From Comamonas terrigena NBRC 13299 (GTDB lineage: Bacteria; Pseudomonadota; Gammaproteobacteria; Burkholderiales; Burkholderiaceae_C), in assembly GCF_006740045.1 (NCBI RefSeq), contig NZ_AP019749.1:372001-436000 (forward strand): a DNA stretch of 64,000 nucleotides, written 5' to 3'. Shown one piece after another: positions 18,354-27,326 of this stretch. A model generated the notes under the pieces. It saw only the letters and a program-made list of their open reading frames with translations, searched no databases and was not told the DNA's origin. Made by a program: the position numbers and the translations under genes. Numbering within the stretch: the first letter of the stretch is position 1; each line of letters starts with the position of its first letter.

Positions 18354-19979
18354 ATGTCTTGTATCAACTCCAGCCATATCGCCGTCAATGAACCGGTGTT
18401 GTCGTACCTGCCGGGATCGGCCGAGCGCACGCAGCTGCAGGCCGCGCTGGAACAGCAGCACGCCCAGTGCGTGGACCTTCCGCTGGTGATCGCCGGCCGC
18501 CACCAGCAGCGCAGCGACACCGTGGAGGTTGTCAGCCCCCATGCCCACCAGCACCGGCTGGCCCGCCTGAGCCAGGCCACCCCCGCCGATGTGGAGCAGG
18601 CCGTGCAGGCCGCGTGCGCGGCACAGCGGGACTGGTCGCAGTGGAGCCTGGATGCGCGCTGCGAAGTGTTTCTGAAGGCCGCCGACCTGCTGGCCGGCCC
18701 CTGGCGCCAGAAGCTCAATGCCGCCACCATGCTGGGCCAGAGCAAGACGGTGCAGCAGGCCGAAATCGATGCCGCCTGCGAGCTGATCGACTTCCTGCGC
18801 TTCAACGTGCAGTTCGCCCAGGAACTTGCCGCGCAGCAGCCCCTGTCCAGCCCCGGCGTGCGCAACCGCATGGACTGCCGCCCGTTGGAAGGTTTTGTCT
18901 ACGCCATCACCCCGTTCAACTTCACGGCCATCGGCGGCAATCTGGCGACGGCCCCGGTGCTGATGGGTAATACCGTGGTGTGGAAGCCATCGGCCACGGC
19001 ATCGCTGAGCAATTACCTGTTCATGGAACTGCTGGAAGAAGCTGGTCTGCCGCCCGGCGTGATCAACTTCGTGCCCGGCGATCCCCAGGTGGTGAGTGGC
19101 GCCGTGCTGTCCAGCCCGCATCTGGCAGGTATCCACTTCACCGGCTCCACAGCAGTGTTCGACAGCCTGTGGCAGCAGACGGCGCAGCATCTGCCGCACT
19201 ACCGTGCCTATCCGCGCCTGGTGGGCGAGACCGGCGGCAAGGACTTTGTGCTGGCCCACCCCTCGGCCGACGCAGCGGCACTGGCCGCCGCCCTGGTGCG
19301 CGGTGCGTTCGAGTTCCAGGGGCAGAAGTGCAGCGCCGCCTCGCGCGCCTACATCCCGTCCTCGCTGTGGCCCCAGGTCAAGGAGCGCATGCTGGCCATG
19401 CTGGCCGAGATCCGCATGGGCGATGTGCGCGACTTCAGCAACTTCATGGGCGCGGTGATCGACCGCAAGGCATTCCAGCGCATCAAGGGTTACATCGACG
19501 CTGCCCGGACCGACAGCCGCTGCCAGCTGGTGGCCGGCGGCACGGCGGATGACAGCGAAGGCTTCTTCGTCGCCCCCACGGTGATCCAGGTCAGCGATCC
19601 GCAGCATGCGCTGATGCGCGAGGAAATCTTCGGCCCGGTGCTGGCGGTCTATGTCTTCGACGACGGGCAATGGGATGCCGTGGTGCAGCTGGTGGACCAG
19701 ACCAGCCCCTATGCGCTGACGGGCGCCGTGTTTGCGCGCGACCGCCAGGTGCTGGCGCAGCTGGGCCAGGCCTTGCGTTTTGCCGCCGGCAACTTCTACA
19801 TCAACGACAAGCCCACGGGCGCCGTGGTGGGGCAGCAGCCCTTCGGTGGTGCGCGCCGCAGCGGCACGAACGACAAGGCTGGATCGGCCTGGAACCTGCT
19901 GCGCTGGGTGTCACCACGCACGGTCAAGGAGACGCATCTGCCCCCAACGGGCCATGCCTATCCCCACATGCAGCGCTGA
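18354..19979 (+). CDS. pruA: 1-pyrroline-5-carboxylate (L-glutamate gamma-semialdehyde) dehydrogenase
   Basis: 541-residue aldehyde dehydrogenase of the stand-alone P5C dehydrogenase type, oxidising glutamate-5-semialdehyde to glutamate with NAD+. Hallmarks are ITPFNFTAIGGNLATAP near residue 183, ETGGKDF near 293 and the catalytic Cys in FQGQKCSAASRAY near 325, plus EEIFGPVLAVY and GQQPFGGARRSGTND near the C-terminus. The start is the ATG reading MSCINSSHI, just downstream of the palindrome; a strong ribosome binding site is lacking. The frame is open further upstream but would run through the divergent regulator. It implies catabolism of proline, hydroxyproline, arginine or ornithine; no proline dehydrogenase is present here. 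Confidence 0.88.
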   Translation: MSCINSSHIAVNEPVLSYLPGSAERTQLQAALEQQHAQCVDLPLVIAGRHQQRSDTVEVVSPHAHQHRLARLSQATPADVEQAVQAACAAQRDWSQWSLDARCEVFLKAADLLAGPWRQKLNAATMLGQSKTVQQAEIDAACELIDFLRFNVQFAQELAAQQPLSSPGVRNRMDCRPLEGFVYAITPFNFTAIGGNLATAPVLMGNTVVWKPSATASLSNYLFMELLEEAGLPPGVINFVPGDPQVVSGAVLSSPHLAGIHFTGSTAVFDSLWQQTAQHLPHYRAYPRLVGETGGKDFVLAHPSADAAALAAALVRGAFEFQGQKCSAASRAYIPSSLWPQVKERMLAMLAEIRMGDVRDFSNFMGAVIDRKAFQRIKGYIDAARTDSRCQLVAGGTADDSEGFFVAPTVIQVSDPQHALMREEIFGPVLAVYVFDDGQWDAVVQLVDQTSPYALTGAVFARDRQVLAQLGQALRFAAGNFYINDKPTGAVVGQQPFGGARRSGTNDKAGSAWNLLRWVSPRTVKETHLPPTGHAYPHMQR

Positions 19980-19996
19980 GCGCAGATCGCTGAGGT

Positions 19997-20022
19997 GGCA
20001 TGTGTCTTGCGGGGTACATGCC
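19997..20022. other. Stem-loop between dehydrogenase and ABC importer genes
   Basis: Perfect 7-base arms GGCATGT/ACATGCC around a 12-base loop, in the 97-base gap between the dehydrogenase stop and the binding-protein start. No T-tract follows. It may be an mRNA-stabilising or processing element setting different expression of the abundant binding protein; this is inference. Confidence 0.35.
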
Positions 20023-20076
20023 ATGCGAACCGGGTCAGGCATATTCGCCTGCCATTTATCTGAAGGAGGAGTAAAC

Positions 20077-21192
20077 ATGACGTTCAAAATGCGCAGTTTT
20101 TACGCAGCCACCGCCCTGCTGGGCACGCTGTCGGTCACCCCTGTGGTGCAAGCCCAGGAAACAGTCAACATGGGGGCCGTGCTGTCGCTGACCGGCGCCA
20201 ATGCCACCGTGGGCGAAGACGTGCGCCGTGCAGTGATGCTGGCGGTGGACAAGGTCAACGCCGACGGCGGCGTGCTGGGCAAGAAGTTCGGCGTGATCGT
20301 GGAAGACTCGGGCGGCAACCCGACCACGGCGTTGAACGCGGCACGCAAGCTGGCCAGCGTGGACAAGGTGCCGGTGGTGATCGGCGAATACTCTTCCGGC
20401 ATCACGCTGCCCATGGCGCAGTACCTGGTCAAGGAAGGCGTGGGCCATATCAACGTGGCCAGCACCAGCACCAAGGTGCGCGAACTGGGCGCTTCCTCCT
20501 TCAACCTGATCGGTCTGGAAAACCTGGGCAACCAGTTCTCGGCCGCCGACACCTGGGCGCTGGGCTACCGCAAGGTCGCAATGATCGCCCCCAACAACGC
20601 CTACGGCCAGGGCGTGGCCCACGGTTTCAAGCAGGAATTCGAAAAGCTGGGCGGCAAGGTGGTGACCGAGCTGCTGTACACCGCCGGCCAGTCCACCTAC
20701 CGCCGCGAACTGCAGCAGGTGTCGCGCTCCGCGCCGGATGCCTATATCTACACGGCCTACGGCCAGGAATCGGCGGTGCTCAACCGCGAAGCCTATGAGC
20801 TGGGCCTGCGCAAGAGCCCCTGGTACGCCATCCTGCTGTCCATGAGCCTGTCCGACACGCCGGCCAACATCGCCAATGGCCAGCTGGGCATGGAAGTGGG
20901 CAATGTCTACGGCGATGCCGGCAAGGCCTACCAGGCCGCTTTCAACGCCAAGTACAAGGAAGGCACCAAGACCTCCTACACCGGCTACGCCTATGACGCG
21001 GTGCTGATGACGGCCGCCGCCATGAACAAGGCCAAGTCCACCGACACCGACAAGGTGCAGGCCGCGCTGAAGGACCTGGGCAAGGGCGGTTATGTGGGTG
21101 TGACCGGTCCCATCGTGTTCGATGCCGAGCGCCAGCGCATCGACCCGCCCTACGCCAAGCTCAAGTACGACGGCAAGGTGGTGCCGCGCTGA
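20077..21192 (+). CDS. Branched-chain amino acid-type ABC transporter substrate-binding protein
   Basis: 371-residue periplasmic binding protein of the Leu/Ile/Val (LivJ-like) class. The start is ATG with AAGGAGGAG upstream; signal peptide to about residue 25 (VVQAQE). Typical features are GAVLSLTGANATVGED near the mature N-terminus, VVIGEYSSGITLPMAQ and INVASTSTKVRE. The ligand is unknown; in this operon an amino acid degraded through glutamate semialdehyde is the best guess. It is the first gene of the importer set, 97 bases after the dehydrogenase. Confidence 0.9.
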   Translation: MTFKMRSFYAATALLGTLSVTPVVQAQETVNMGAVLSLTGANATVGEDVRRAVMLAVDKVNADGGVLGKKFGVIVEDSGGNPTTALNAARKLASVDKVPVVIGEYSSGITLPMAQYLVKEGVGHINVASTSTKVRELGASSFNLIGLENLGNQFSAADTWALGYRKVAMIAPNNAYGQGVAHGFKQEFEKLGGKVVTELLYTAGQSTYRRELQQVSRSAPDAYIYTAYGQESAVLNREAYELGLRKSPWYAILLSMSLSDTPANIANGQLGMEVGNVYGDAGKAYQAAFNAKYKEGTKTSYTGYAYDAVLMTAAAMNKAKSTDTDKVQAALKDLGKGGYVGVTGPIVFDAERQRIDPPYAKLKYDGKVVPR

Positions 21193-21267
21193 TCCGCTGA
21201 TGGTCTGAACCCTCTGCCGGCTCCGATGCGTCGGAGCTGGCGGACTGTTTCTCTCTGGATTCTCAAG

Positions 21268-22161
21268 ATGCTTCAATTTCTGGTGGACACGCTGCTGCGT
21301 GCTTCGGACCTGGCGCTGATCGCCCTGGGCCTGAGCATGGTGTACGGGCTTGTCAAATTTCCCAACATCGCCCATGTGCAGTACGCCATGTTCGGTGCGT
21401 ACGTAACCTATGCCATGCATGCCAGCGGCGTGCCCCTGGTGCTGGCGATTGCCATTTCCTGTGCCGTGACCGGGGCCCTGACCCTGGGGCTGCACCTGCT
21501 GGTGTTCCGCCGCCTGCTGCGCGCCGGGCCCGCGATTGCCATGATCGGCTCGCTGGCCGTGGCCATGCTGGTGGTGGCGTTCATGCAGGGTTTTGCGGGC
21601 TCGTTTCCGCGCATGTTCAACCTGCCGCTGACGGAGCCCATCCTGATCGGTGAGGCCCGCGTGACCGCCACGCAGCTGTACTTTGTCGGCACCACCGTGG
21701 TGTTGCTGCTGCTGTTTGCGATGCTGCTGTTCTTCACCCGCACCGGACGCGCCATGCGGGCACTGGCCAGCAACCCGGCACTGGCCGCGGCCTCCGGCCT
21801 GAATGCCGAGGGCATCACCCGCGGTGTGGCGTTTGCCAGCGGGGCGATTGCCGGTCTGGGCGGCAGCATGCTGGCCCTGTCCACCGGTGCCCACATCAAC
21901 CTGGGCTACGACCTGCTGCTGCCGGTGTTTGCCGCCGCCATCCTGGGCGGGCTGGGCAACCCCCTGGGGGCCGTGGCCGGCGCACTGCTGATTGCCGCAA
22001 CGGAAACCGCGGTGACGAATATCGATTTTGGCGGCCTGGTGGGCGGGGATCCGCTGTTCATGCCGGTGGCCTACATCAGCGCAGCCTCGTTCCTGATTCT
22101 GCTGCTGGCGCTGCTGTTCAAGCCCTATGGCCTGTTCGACCGGGAGGTGCGTCGTGTTTGA
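21268..22161 (+). CDS. livH: Liv-type ABC transporter permease (LivH-like)
   Basis: 297-residue inner-membrane permease with about eight hydrophobic segments. It shows the family N-terminus DLALIALGLSMVYGLVKFPNIAH and the C-terminal AAAILGGLGNPLGAVAGALL. The ATG reading MLQFLVDTLL is preferred; a farther upstream start would add a poorly matching stretch. It overlaps the next permease gene by eight bases, indicating coupled translation. Confidence 0.9.
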   Translation: MLQFLVDTLLRASDLALIALGLSMVYGLVKFPNIAHVQYAMFGAYVTYAMHASGVPLVLAIAISCAVTGALTLGLHLLVFRRLLRAGPAIAMIGSLAVAMLVVAFMQGFAGSFPRMFNLPLTEPILIGEARVTATQLYFVGTTVVLLLLFAMLLFFTRTGRAMRALASNPALAAASGLNAEGITRGVAFASGAIAGLGGSMLALSTGAHINLGYDLLLPVFAAAILGGLGNPLGAVAGALLIAATETAVTNIDFGGLVGGDPLFMPVAYISAASFLILLLALLFKPYGLFDREVRRV

Positions 22162-23041
22162 TTTTCTGATTTCTTCGGTCACGGTGGCCGGTATCTATGC
22201 GCTGATGGCGCTGGGCCTGAACCTGCAGGCCGGCTATTCGGGGCTGCTGAACTTCGGCCATATCGCCTTTGCCGGCATTGGTGCCTATGCCACGGGCATC
22301 GCCATCCAGTCGGGCTGGGGCGGTTTCTCGGGAGCTGCCATCGGGGTGTGCGTGGCCATGGCGCTGGGCTGGTGCATCGCCCGCCTGGGGCGCAATCTGG
22401 CATCGGACTACTGGGGCATCGCCACGCTGGCGATTGCGGAAATCCTGCGCACCGCTGCCACCAACGAGGTGTGGTTGACGGGGGGCGCGCAGGGCATCAG
22501 CGCCATCCCTTCGCTGTTCGATGGCCTGGGCCGTCCCTGGAACGCCATCGCCTTCCTGGCGCTGGTGCTGCTGGCGGTGCTGGTGTTTGCACTGGCCTGC
22601 CGCCGTGTCGGCAACGGCCGTTTCGGCCGCGCGCTGCGCCTGATGCGGGAAGAGCCGCAGCTGGCGGCCTGCATGGGCTATGACCTGCGCTCGCTCAAGT
22701 CGCGCGCCATCATGTCCGGTGCCGCGCTGACGGCCCTGGCCGGCTCGCTGTATGCGCACTACATGAGCTTTGTCGGTCCCGACTACATGCTGGCATCGGA
22801 AACGTTCTGGCTGTGGACCATGCTGATGATCGGCGGTCTGGGCAACACCGCCGGGGTGCTGGTGGGTGTGGTGGTGGTGCAGGGCGCCTATGCGCTGGTG
22901 CCGTTCGCCAAGGACTACTTCGGCTTCAGCTCCGACATCTCGGGCGCACTGCGTCTGGGTCTGATTGGTTTTATCTTGCTGGCCAGCCTGATGTGGCGCA
23001 GCCAGGGCCTGGTGCCTGAGAAGGTGCGAAAGATCGCATGA
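22154..23041 (+). CDS. livM: Liv-type ABC transporter permease (LivM-like)
   Basis: 295-residue second permease of the importer, with GTG start (MFDFLISSVT) preceded by GGGAGGTG. Signature regions: LNLQAGYSGLLNFGHIAFAG near residue 25, and MLMIGGLGNTAGVLVGVVVV near 225. It lacks the long N-terminal extension of E. coli LivM (425 residues), giving the compact form common in beta-proteobacteria. It overlaps both neighbours (ATGA with livG). Confidence 0.9.
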   Translation: MFDFLISSVTVAGIYALMALGLNLQAGYSGLLNFGHIAFAGIGAYATGIAIQSGWGGFSGAAIGVCVAMALGWCIARLGRNLASDYWGIATLAIAEILRTAATNEVWLTGGAQGISAIPSLFDGLGRPWNAIAFLALVLLAVLVFALACRRVGNGRFGRALRLMREEPQLAACMGYDLRSLKSRAIMSGAALTALAGSLYAHYMSFVGPDYMLASETFWLWTMLMIGGLGNTAGVLVGVVVVQGAYALVPFAKDYFGFSSDISGALRLGLIGFILLASLMWRSQGLVPEKVRKIA

Positions 23042-23835
23042 GTTCCCTGCTACAAGTTCAATCGCTGGCCAAGGCCTTTGGCGGCAACAAAGTGCTGGAG
23101 GATGTCAGCTTCGACATCGCTGCCGGTGAAATCGTCGGCCTGCTGGGCCCCAATGGTTCGGGCAAGAGCACCTTGCTGAACACCGTGACGGGCTTCGAGC
23201 GCATCGACCGCGGCAGCATCACGCTGGAAGGCCGGCGCATCGATGCGCTGTCGGCCTACCGCATCGTCGAGTCGGGCCTGGGCCGCACCTTCCAGCTGCC
23301 TTCCATGCCCACCAAGATGTCGGTGATGGAGGTGGCCATGGCCGCGGCCACCCAGCACCATGGGTTCTGGGAGACGCTGCTGAACACCGTGGGTGCCCGG
23401 GCGGCCGAAAAGGCCGCACGCGACAAGGCGGCGGCACTGCTGGACGAGCTGCTGCTCAGCCATGTCAAGGACCTGCCGGCGTCGGGCCTGTCCGGCGGGC
23501 AGAAAAAGCTGCTGGGCATTGTCTGTGCATTGATGGGCGACCCGCGTCTGCTGATGCTGGACGAGCCCACGGCAGGGGTGCATCCCAATCTGCGCAACGA
23601 CATCGTGCAGGTGCTGCGCCGGCTGAACCACAAAGGCATGACGGTGGTGATTGTGGAGCACGACATGCACTTCATCCGCGAGGTCTGCACCCGTTGCATC
23701 GTGCTGGACCGTGGCCATATCGTGGCCAGCTGTCGCCCGGACGAGCTGTCGTCCAACGAGCGCGTGCTGCAGGCCTATCTGGGTGGCGGCCATGCACCCA
23801 AGACCGAAACCCGTGCGGAAGTGGAGGGCGCATGA
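23038..23835 (+). CDS. livG: Liv-type ABC transporter ATP-binding protein (LivG-like)
   Basis: 265-residue ATPase. Walker A GPNGSGKST near residue 38, signature LSGGQKKLLG near 151, Walker B LLMLDEP near 171, and switch His in IVEHDM near 205. The insert after Walker A and the family-typical TFQLPSMPTKMSVMEVAM mark it as the LivG-type member. The last 15 residues are a polar tail. Starts within the livM stop (ATGA) and its own stop overlaps the livF start. Confidence 0.92.
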   Translation: MSSLLQVQSLAKAFGGNKVLEDVSFDIAAGEIVGLLGPNGSGKSTLLNTVTGFERIDRGSITLEGRRIDALSAYRIVESGLGRTFQLPSMPTKMSVMEVAMAAATQHHGFWETLLNTVGARAAEKAARDKAAALLDELLLSHVKDLPASGLSGGQKKLLGIVCALMGDPRLLMLDEPTAGVHPNLRNDIVQVLRRLNHKGMTVVIVEHDMHFIREVCTRCIVLDRGHIVASCRPDELSSNERVLQAYLGGGHAPKTETRAEVEGA

Positions 23836-24551
23836 TCGAGATCGACAATGTGGTGGCGGGCTACACCGCCGAAGTGGACATCCTCAAGGGCATGACGCTG
23901 CAGGTGCAGCGCGGCGAGATCGTCACGCTGCTGGGGCCCAACGGCTGCGGCAAGTCCACGCTGCTGAAATCCATCGCCGGCTTTCTGCGTCCGCGCTCGG
24001 GCTCCATCGTACTGGAGAGCAAGGATGTATCCCAGGTGCCGGTGCACCAGAAGATCCAGAAGCTGGGTCTGGGCTTTGTGCCGCAGACGGAGAACGTGTT
24101 CAGTTCGCTGACCATCCGCGAAAACATGCAGGTGGGCGGGCATTTCATGTCGGACGCCGACTGCAAGCAGCGCATGCAGGAGCTGTGCACGCTGTACCCG
24201 GTGCTGGAGCGCAAGTTCAACGCACCGGCGTCCTCGATGTCGGGCGGTGAGCGGCAGATCCTGGCGCTGGCGCGTGCGCTGATGCCGCGGCCCCGGCTGC
24301 TGCTGCTGGACGAGCCCTCGGCCGGCCTCTCCCCGAAGATGCTGCAGGAGGTGTTCAAGGCCATCGTGCAGGTGCGCGACAAGGAAGGCGTGACCATTCT
24401 GATGGTGGAGCAGAACGCCATGGAGGCCTTGCGCATGTCCGACCGGGCCTATGTGCTGTCCATGGGCACGGTGGCACTGACCGGGGCCGCCAACTCGCTG
24501 ATGAGCGACCCGCAGGTGCGCGAGCTGTACCTGGGAGGCCGCGCCGCCTGA
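23832..24551 (+). CDS. livF: Liv-type ABC transporter ATP-binding protein (LivF-like)
   Basis: 239-residue ATPase partner. Walker A GPNGCGKST near residue 36, LSGGERQ-type signature as MSGGERQILALARAL near 137, Walker B LLLLDEPSAGLSP near 157, switch His region replaced by VEQNAMEAL as normal for LivF. The ATG overlaps the livG stop. It completes the five-part importer, and a chemoreceptor gene follows 64 bases later in the same direction. Confidence 0.92.
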   Translation: MIEIDNVVAGYTAEVDILKGMTLQVQRGEIVTLLGPNGCGKSTLLKSIAGFLRPRSGSIVLESKDVSQVPVHQKIQKLGLGFVPQTENVFSSLTIRENMQVGGHFMSDADCKQRMQELCTLYPVLERKFNAPASSMSGGERQILALARALMPRPRLLLLDEPSAGLSPKMLQEVFKAIVQVRDKEGVTILMVEQNAMEALRMSDRAYVLSMGTVALTGAANSLMSDPQVRELYLGGRAA

Positions 24552-24615
24552 TCCGGCGGTGTGACCGTGGCCCGTCCGGAGGGCGGGGTGTCTATCTTTT
24601 CGATGGGTGACATGC

Positions 24616-26217
24616 ATGTTCCAACACCTCTCTCTCCGGTCCCGCCTGGCCGCCGCCATGGGCTTTCTGGCGCTGCTGCTGGCCGTGCTCGGGGCCCTGG
24701 GCCTGTACAGCCTGCGTGACAGCAACCTGGCCCTGCAGTCGCTGGTGGAGCAGCAGCTGCAGCCCATGCAGCAGCTGGCCCAGGTGACCAAATCACTGGA
24801 CATGGGCAAGTTCGGGGTGGTCTCGGCCATTGCCGATCCGATCCAGATCGACAGCGATATGGATGCGCTGGAGGCGCAGCTCCAGGACAGCGCCTCCACC
24901 TGGGAGGCGTTTGCCTCGGCCCTGCGCGACGGGCAGGAGCAGGAACTGGCCCAGCAATTTGCCGCAGCGCAGCAGGAATTTCTGCAGCAGGGGGTGCGCC
25001 CTGCGGTAGCCGCACTGCGCAGCATGAATCTGCCGGGGGCGACCGAGCTGTACACCCAGTCCCTGGCCCCGCGCTACCCGCCGGCACGGACGGCGCTCGA
25101 TGCGCTGATGGCGCTGCAGCGCCAGCGGGGTGAAGCCCTCTACCGCGCCACCCAGCAGCGCTACCAGCAGGTGTTCTGGCTGTCGGTGGCGGCCATGTGC
25201 CTGGGCCTGCTGGTGGCCGGCGCGGCGGGCGTGACCCTGGTGCGTGCCATCGCGCGCCCCTTGGCCCAGGCCGTGCAGGCGGCCCAGCATGTGGCGGCCG
25301 GCGATCTGAGCCAGGACATTCCCACCAGCCCGGCGCGCCATGAGACCGGGCAGCTGCTGCAGGCCCTGCAGCAGATGAACCTGCGGCTGCGCCACATCGT
25401 GGGCGAGGTGCGGCAGGGGACCGATGCCATGGCACTGGCGTCCCAGGAAATCAGCAGCGGCAACCGGGATCTGTCGCAGCGCACCGAATGCCAGGCGGCC
25501 GCCTTGCAGCAGACCACGGCCTCCATGCACGATCTGAACGAAGCCGTGCAGCGCAATGCCGAACATGCCCAGCAGGCCAGCGCGCTGGCCGCATCGGCCA
25601 CCCAGATCGCCCAGCAGGGGCGCAGCGAGGTGGACGCCGTGGCCCAGGCCATGGGCCATATCCAGGGGGCCTCGCAGCGCATCGTGGACATCACCGCGGT
25701 GATCGACGGCATTGCCTTCCAGACCAATCTGCTGGCGCTCAATGCGGCCGTGGAAGCCGCGCGCGCCGGCGCGCAGGGCCGGGGCTTTGCCGTGGTGGCG
25801 GCGGAGGTGCGGGAGCTGGCCCAGCGCAGCGCCGTGGCCGCCAAGGAAATCAAGGGACTGATCCAGCACTCCGTCCACGAGGTGGAACAGGGCCGGGCCC
25901 GGGTGGCGCAGGCGGGCGGCACCATGGCCACGGTGGAGGGCCGCGTGCAGCACATGGCGGCCCTGGTCCAGGACATTGCCCAGTCCAGCCAGGCGCAAAG
26001 CGCCGGCCTGGGGCAGCTGCACCAGGCGATTGCACAGATGGACGACACCACCCAGAAGAACGCCGCGCTGGTGGAGCAGGCGTCTGCCGCCGCACTGGCG
26101 TTGCAGCAGCAGGCCAGCGCGCTGGTGGACACGGTGCGGGTCTTCCGGCTGGACGGTGTGGCCGTCCCCGCAGCCCGGGTCCTGCCTGCCGCCGAGCGGA
26201 CTTTGCTGCTGGCCTGA
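24616..26217 (+). CDS. Methyl-accepting chemotaxis protein
   Basis: 533-residue transmembrane chemoreceptor. Membrane segment 1 at about residues 10-32, periplasmic four-helix-bundle-like sensor at 33-180, membrane segment 2 at about 187-208 and HAMP to about 260. The cytoplasmic signalling hairpin has the conserved tip [20 protein letters not shown] near residues 368-387. No C-terminal pentapeptide for CheR tethering is seen. The position right after the importer invites the idea that it senses the same solute or its binding protein; this is inference. An in-frame GTG three codons earlier is an alternative start. Confidence 0.92.
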   Translation: MFQHLSLRSRLAAAMGFLALLLAVLGALGLYSLRDSNLALQSLVEQQLQPMQQLAQVTKSLDMGKFGVVSAIADPIQIDSDMDALEAQLQDSASTWEAFASALRDGQEQELAQQFAAAQQEFLQQGVRPAVAALRSMNLPGATELYTQSLAPRYPPARTALDALMALQRQRGEALYRATQQRYQQVFWLSVAAMCLGLLVAGAAGVTLVRAIARPLAQAVQAAQHVAAGDLSQDIPTSPARHETGQLLQALQQMNLRLRHIVGEVRQGTDAMALASQEISSGNRDLSQRTECQAAALQQTTASMHDLNEAVQRNAEHAQQASALAASATQIAQQGRSEVDAVAQAMGHIQGASQRIVDITAVIDGIAFQTNLLALNAAVEAARAGAQGRGFAVVAAEVRELAQRSAVAAKEIKGLIQHSVHEVEQGRARVAQAGGTMATVEGRVQHMAALVQDIAQSSQAQSAGLGQLHQAIAQMDDTTQKNAALVEQASAAALALQQQASALVDTVRVFRLDGVAVPAARVLPAAERTLLLA

Positions 26218-26367
26218 GCACCGTTGGGCGTGTGGCGGTGGGTCCTGTGCAACGCTGCGCGGCAGTTGCTATCCGAGTGCTGGGAGCTGGAGTAAGCTGT
26301 ACCGGACAAGACGGTGTGCCGTGCGGCGGCGCTCCGTGCTCCACGACCAGCATTTCTGAGGACGGCC

Positions 26368-27309
26368 ATGAGCGACCACACTCCCTTCGGTTTCGGCAAA
26401 TTCATCCCCGGTTTCGACTTTCTGCAAAACCTGAGCAAGGCCGGGCAATCTTCGGCCGGCATGCCGCCGCTGTCGCACTGGGTGGCGCCCACGGTCAGCA
26501 TCGAGGAAATCAGCAAGCGCATTGAAGAGCTCAAGGCTGTGCAGTTCTGGCTGGAGCAGAACAGCCGCGCGCTGGCGGCGACGGTGCAGGCGCTGGAAGT
26601 GCAGAAGATGACACTCAGCACCCTGCAGGGCATGAACGTCAGCATGGCCGATCTGGCCAAGACCTTCACCGGCAAGGCGGCGGACAAGACCGCCACGGCG
26701 CAGCCCAGCGGCAATGCCGACTGGCCCATGTCGTCGTCGGCGGCCAAAGCGGCCAAAAGCGAAGCCCCGGAGGCAGACCCACAGAACACGGCTGCTGCCT
26801 CCGACGCCCAGGCCGCGGCGCAGCCCGGCGCAGCGCAGGCCGATGCATCTGCGCCACCTCCCGGCGCCGGGCCTGCCGGTCTGGGGGACCCCATGCTGTG
26901 GTGGGGCGCGCTGTCGCAGCAGTTCCAGCAGATCGCCGCCACCGCGCTGCAGGACCCGGCGCAGCAGCAGGCCATGGCCCAGGCCACCCACATGGCCACG
27001 GATTTCACCAAGGCGGCCATGAATGCAGCCAGCAGCATGGTGCGCCAGGCCAGCGAAGGGGTGAAGGCCGCTTCCAGCGCCGCCGCCCAGACCACGGCGA
27101 AGGCGGCCAAGCCGGCGGCCAGCCGCAGTGCTGGCGCACCTTCGGCCACCCCGCGCAGCGCTGCCGCGAAGAAGGCCTCCGCAGCCAAGAAGGTCTCCGC
27201 AGCCAAGAAAGCGCCTGCGGCCAAAAAGGCTGCACCCCAAGCGGCGCGCACTGCGGCGCCTAAAGCCGCGGCCAAGCCTGCCGCCCCCGCGCGCAAGCGC
27301 AGCCGCTAA
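26368..27309 (+). CDS. phaM: PhaM-like polyhydroxyalkanoate granule regulatory protein
   Basis: 313-residue protein. The N-terminal half matches PhaM: FIPGFDFLQNLSKAG, then HWVAPTVSIEEISKRIEELK and VQFWLEQN near residues 35-75. The middle is Ala/Gln-rich and the C-terminus is a basic tail with repeated AAKK units (about residues 270-300). In Ralstonia PhaM binds the synthase PhaC and, through such AAKK/PAKKA repeats, nucleoid DNA, controlling granule number and segregation (established). GAGGAC precedes the ATG. The FIST gene follows after 17 bases. The phaCAB genes are not in the window. Confidence 0.85.
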   Translation: MSDHTPFGFGKFIPGFDFLQNLSKAGQSSAGMPPLSHWVAPTVSIEEISKRIEELKAVQFWLEQNSRALAATVQALEVQKMTLSTLQGMNVSMADLAKTFTGKAADKTATAQPSGNADWPMSSSAAKAAKSEAPEADPQNTAAASDAQAAAQPGAAQADASAPPPGAGPAGLGDPMLWWGALSQQFQQIAATALQDPAQQQAMAQATHMATDFTKAAMNAASSMVRQASEGVKAASSAAAQTTAKAAKPAASRSAGAPSATPRSAAAKKASAAKKVSAAKKAPAAKKAAPQAARTAAPKAAAKPAAPARKRSR

Positions 27310-27326
27310 GGACAGGGACGGACTCC

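Noticed and set aside
20056..22182. Minus-strand open frame opposite the binding protein and livH
   Set aside because: Antisense shadow of well-supported transporter genes.
27150..27240. Short direct repeats (GCCAAGAA units) as a possible repeat array
   Set aside because: They encode the AAKK repeats of the PhaM-like tail in frame; not a CRISPR or separate repeat.
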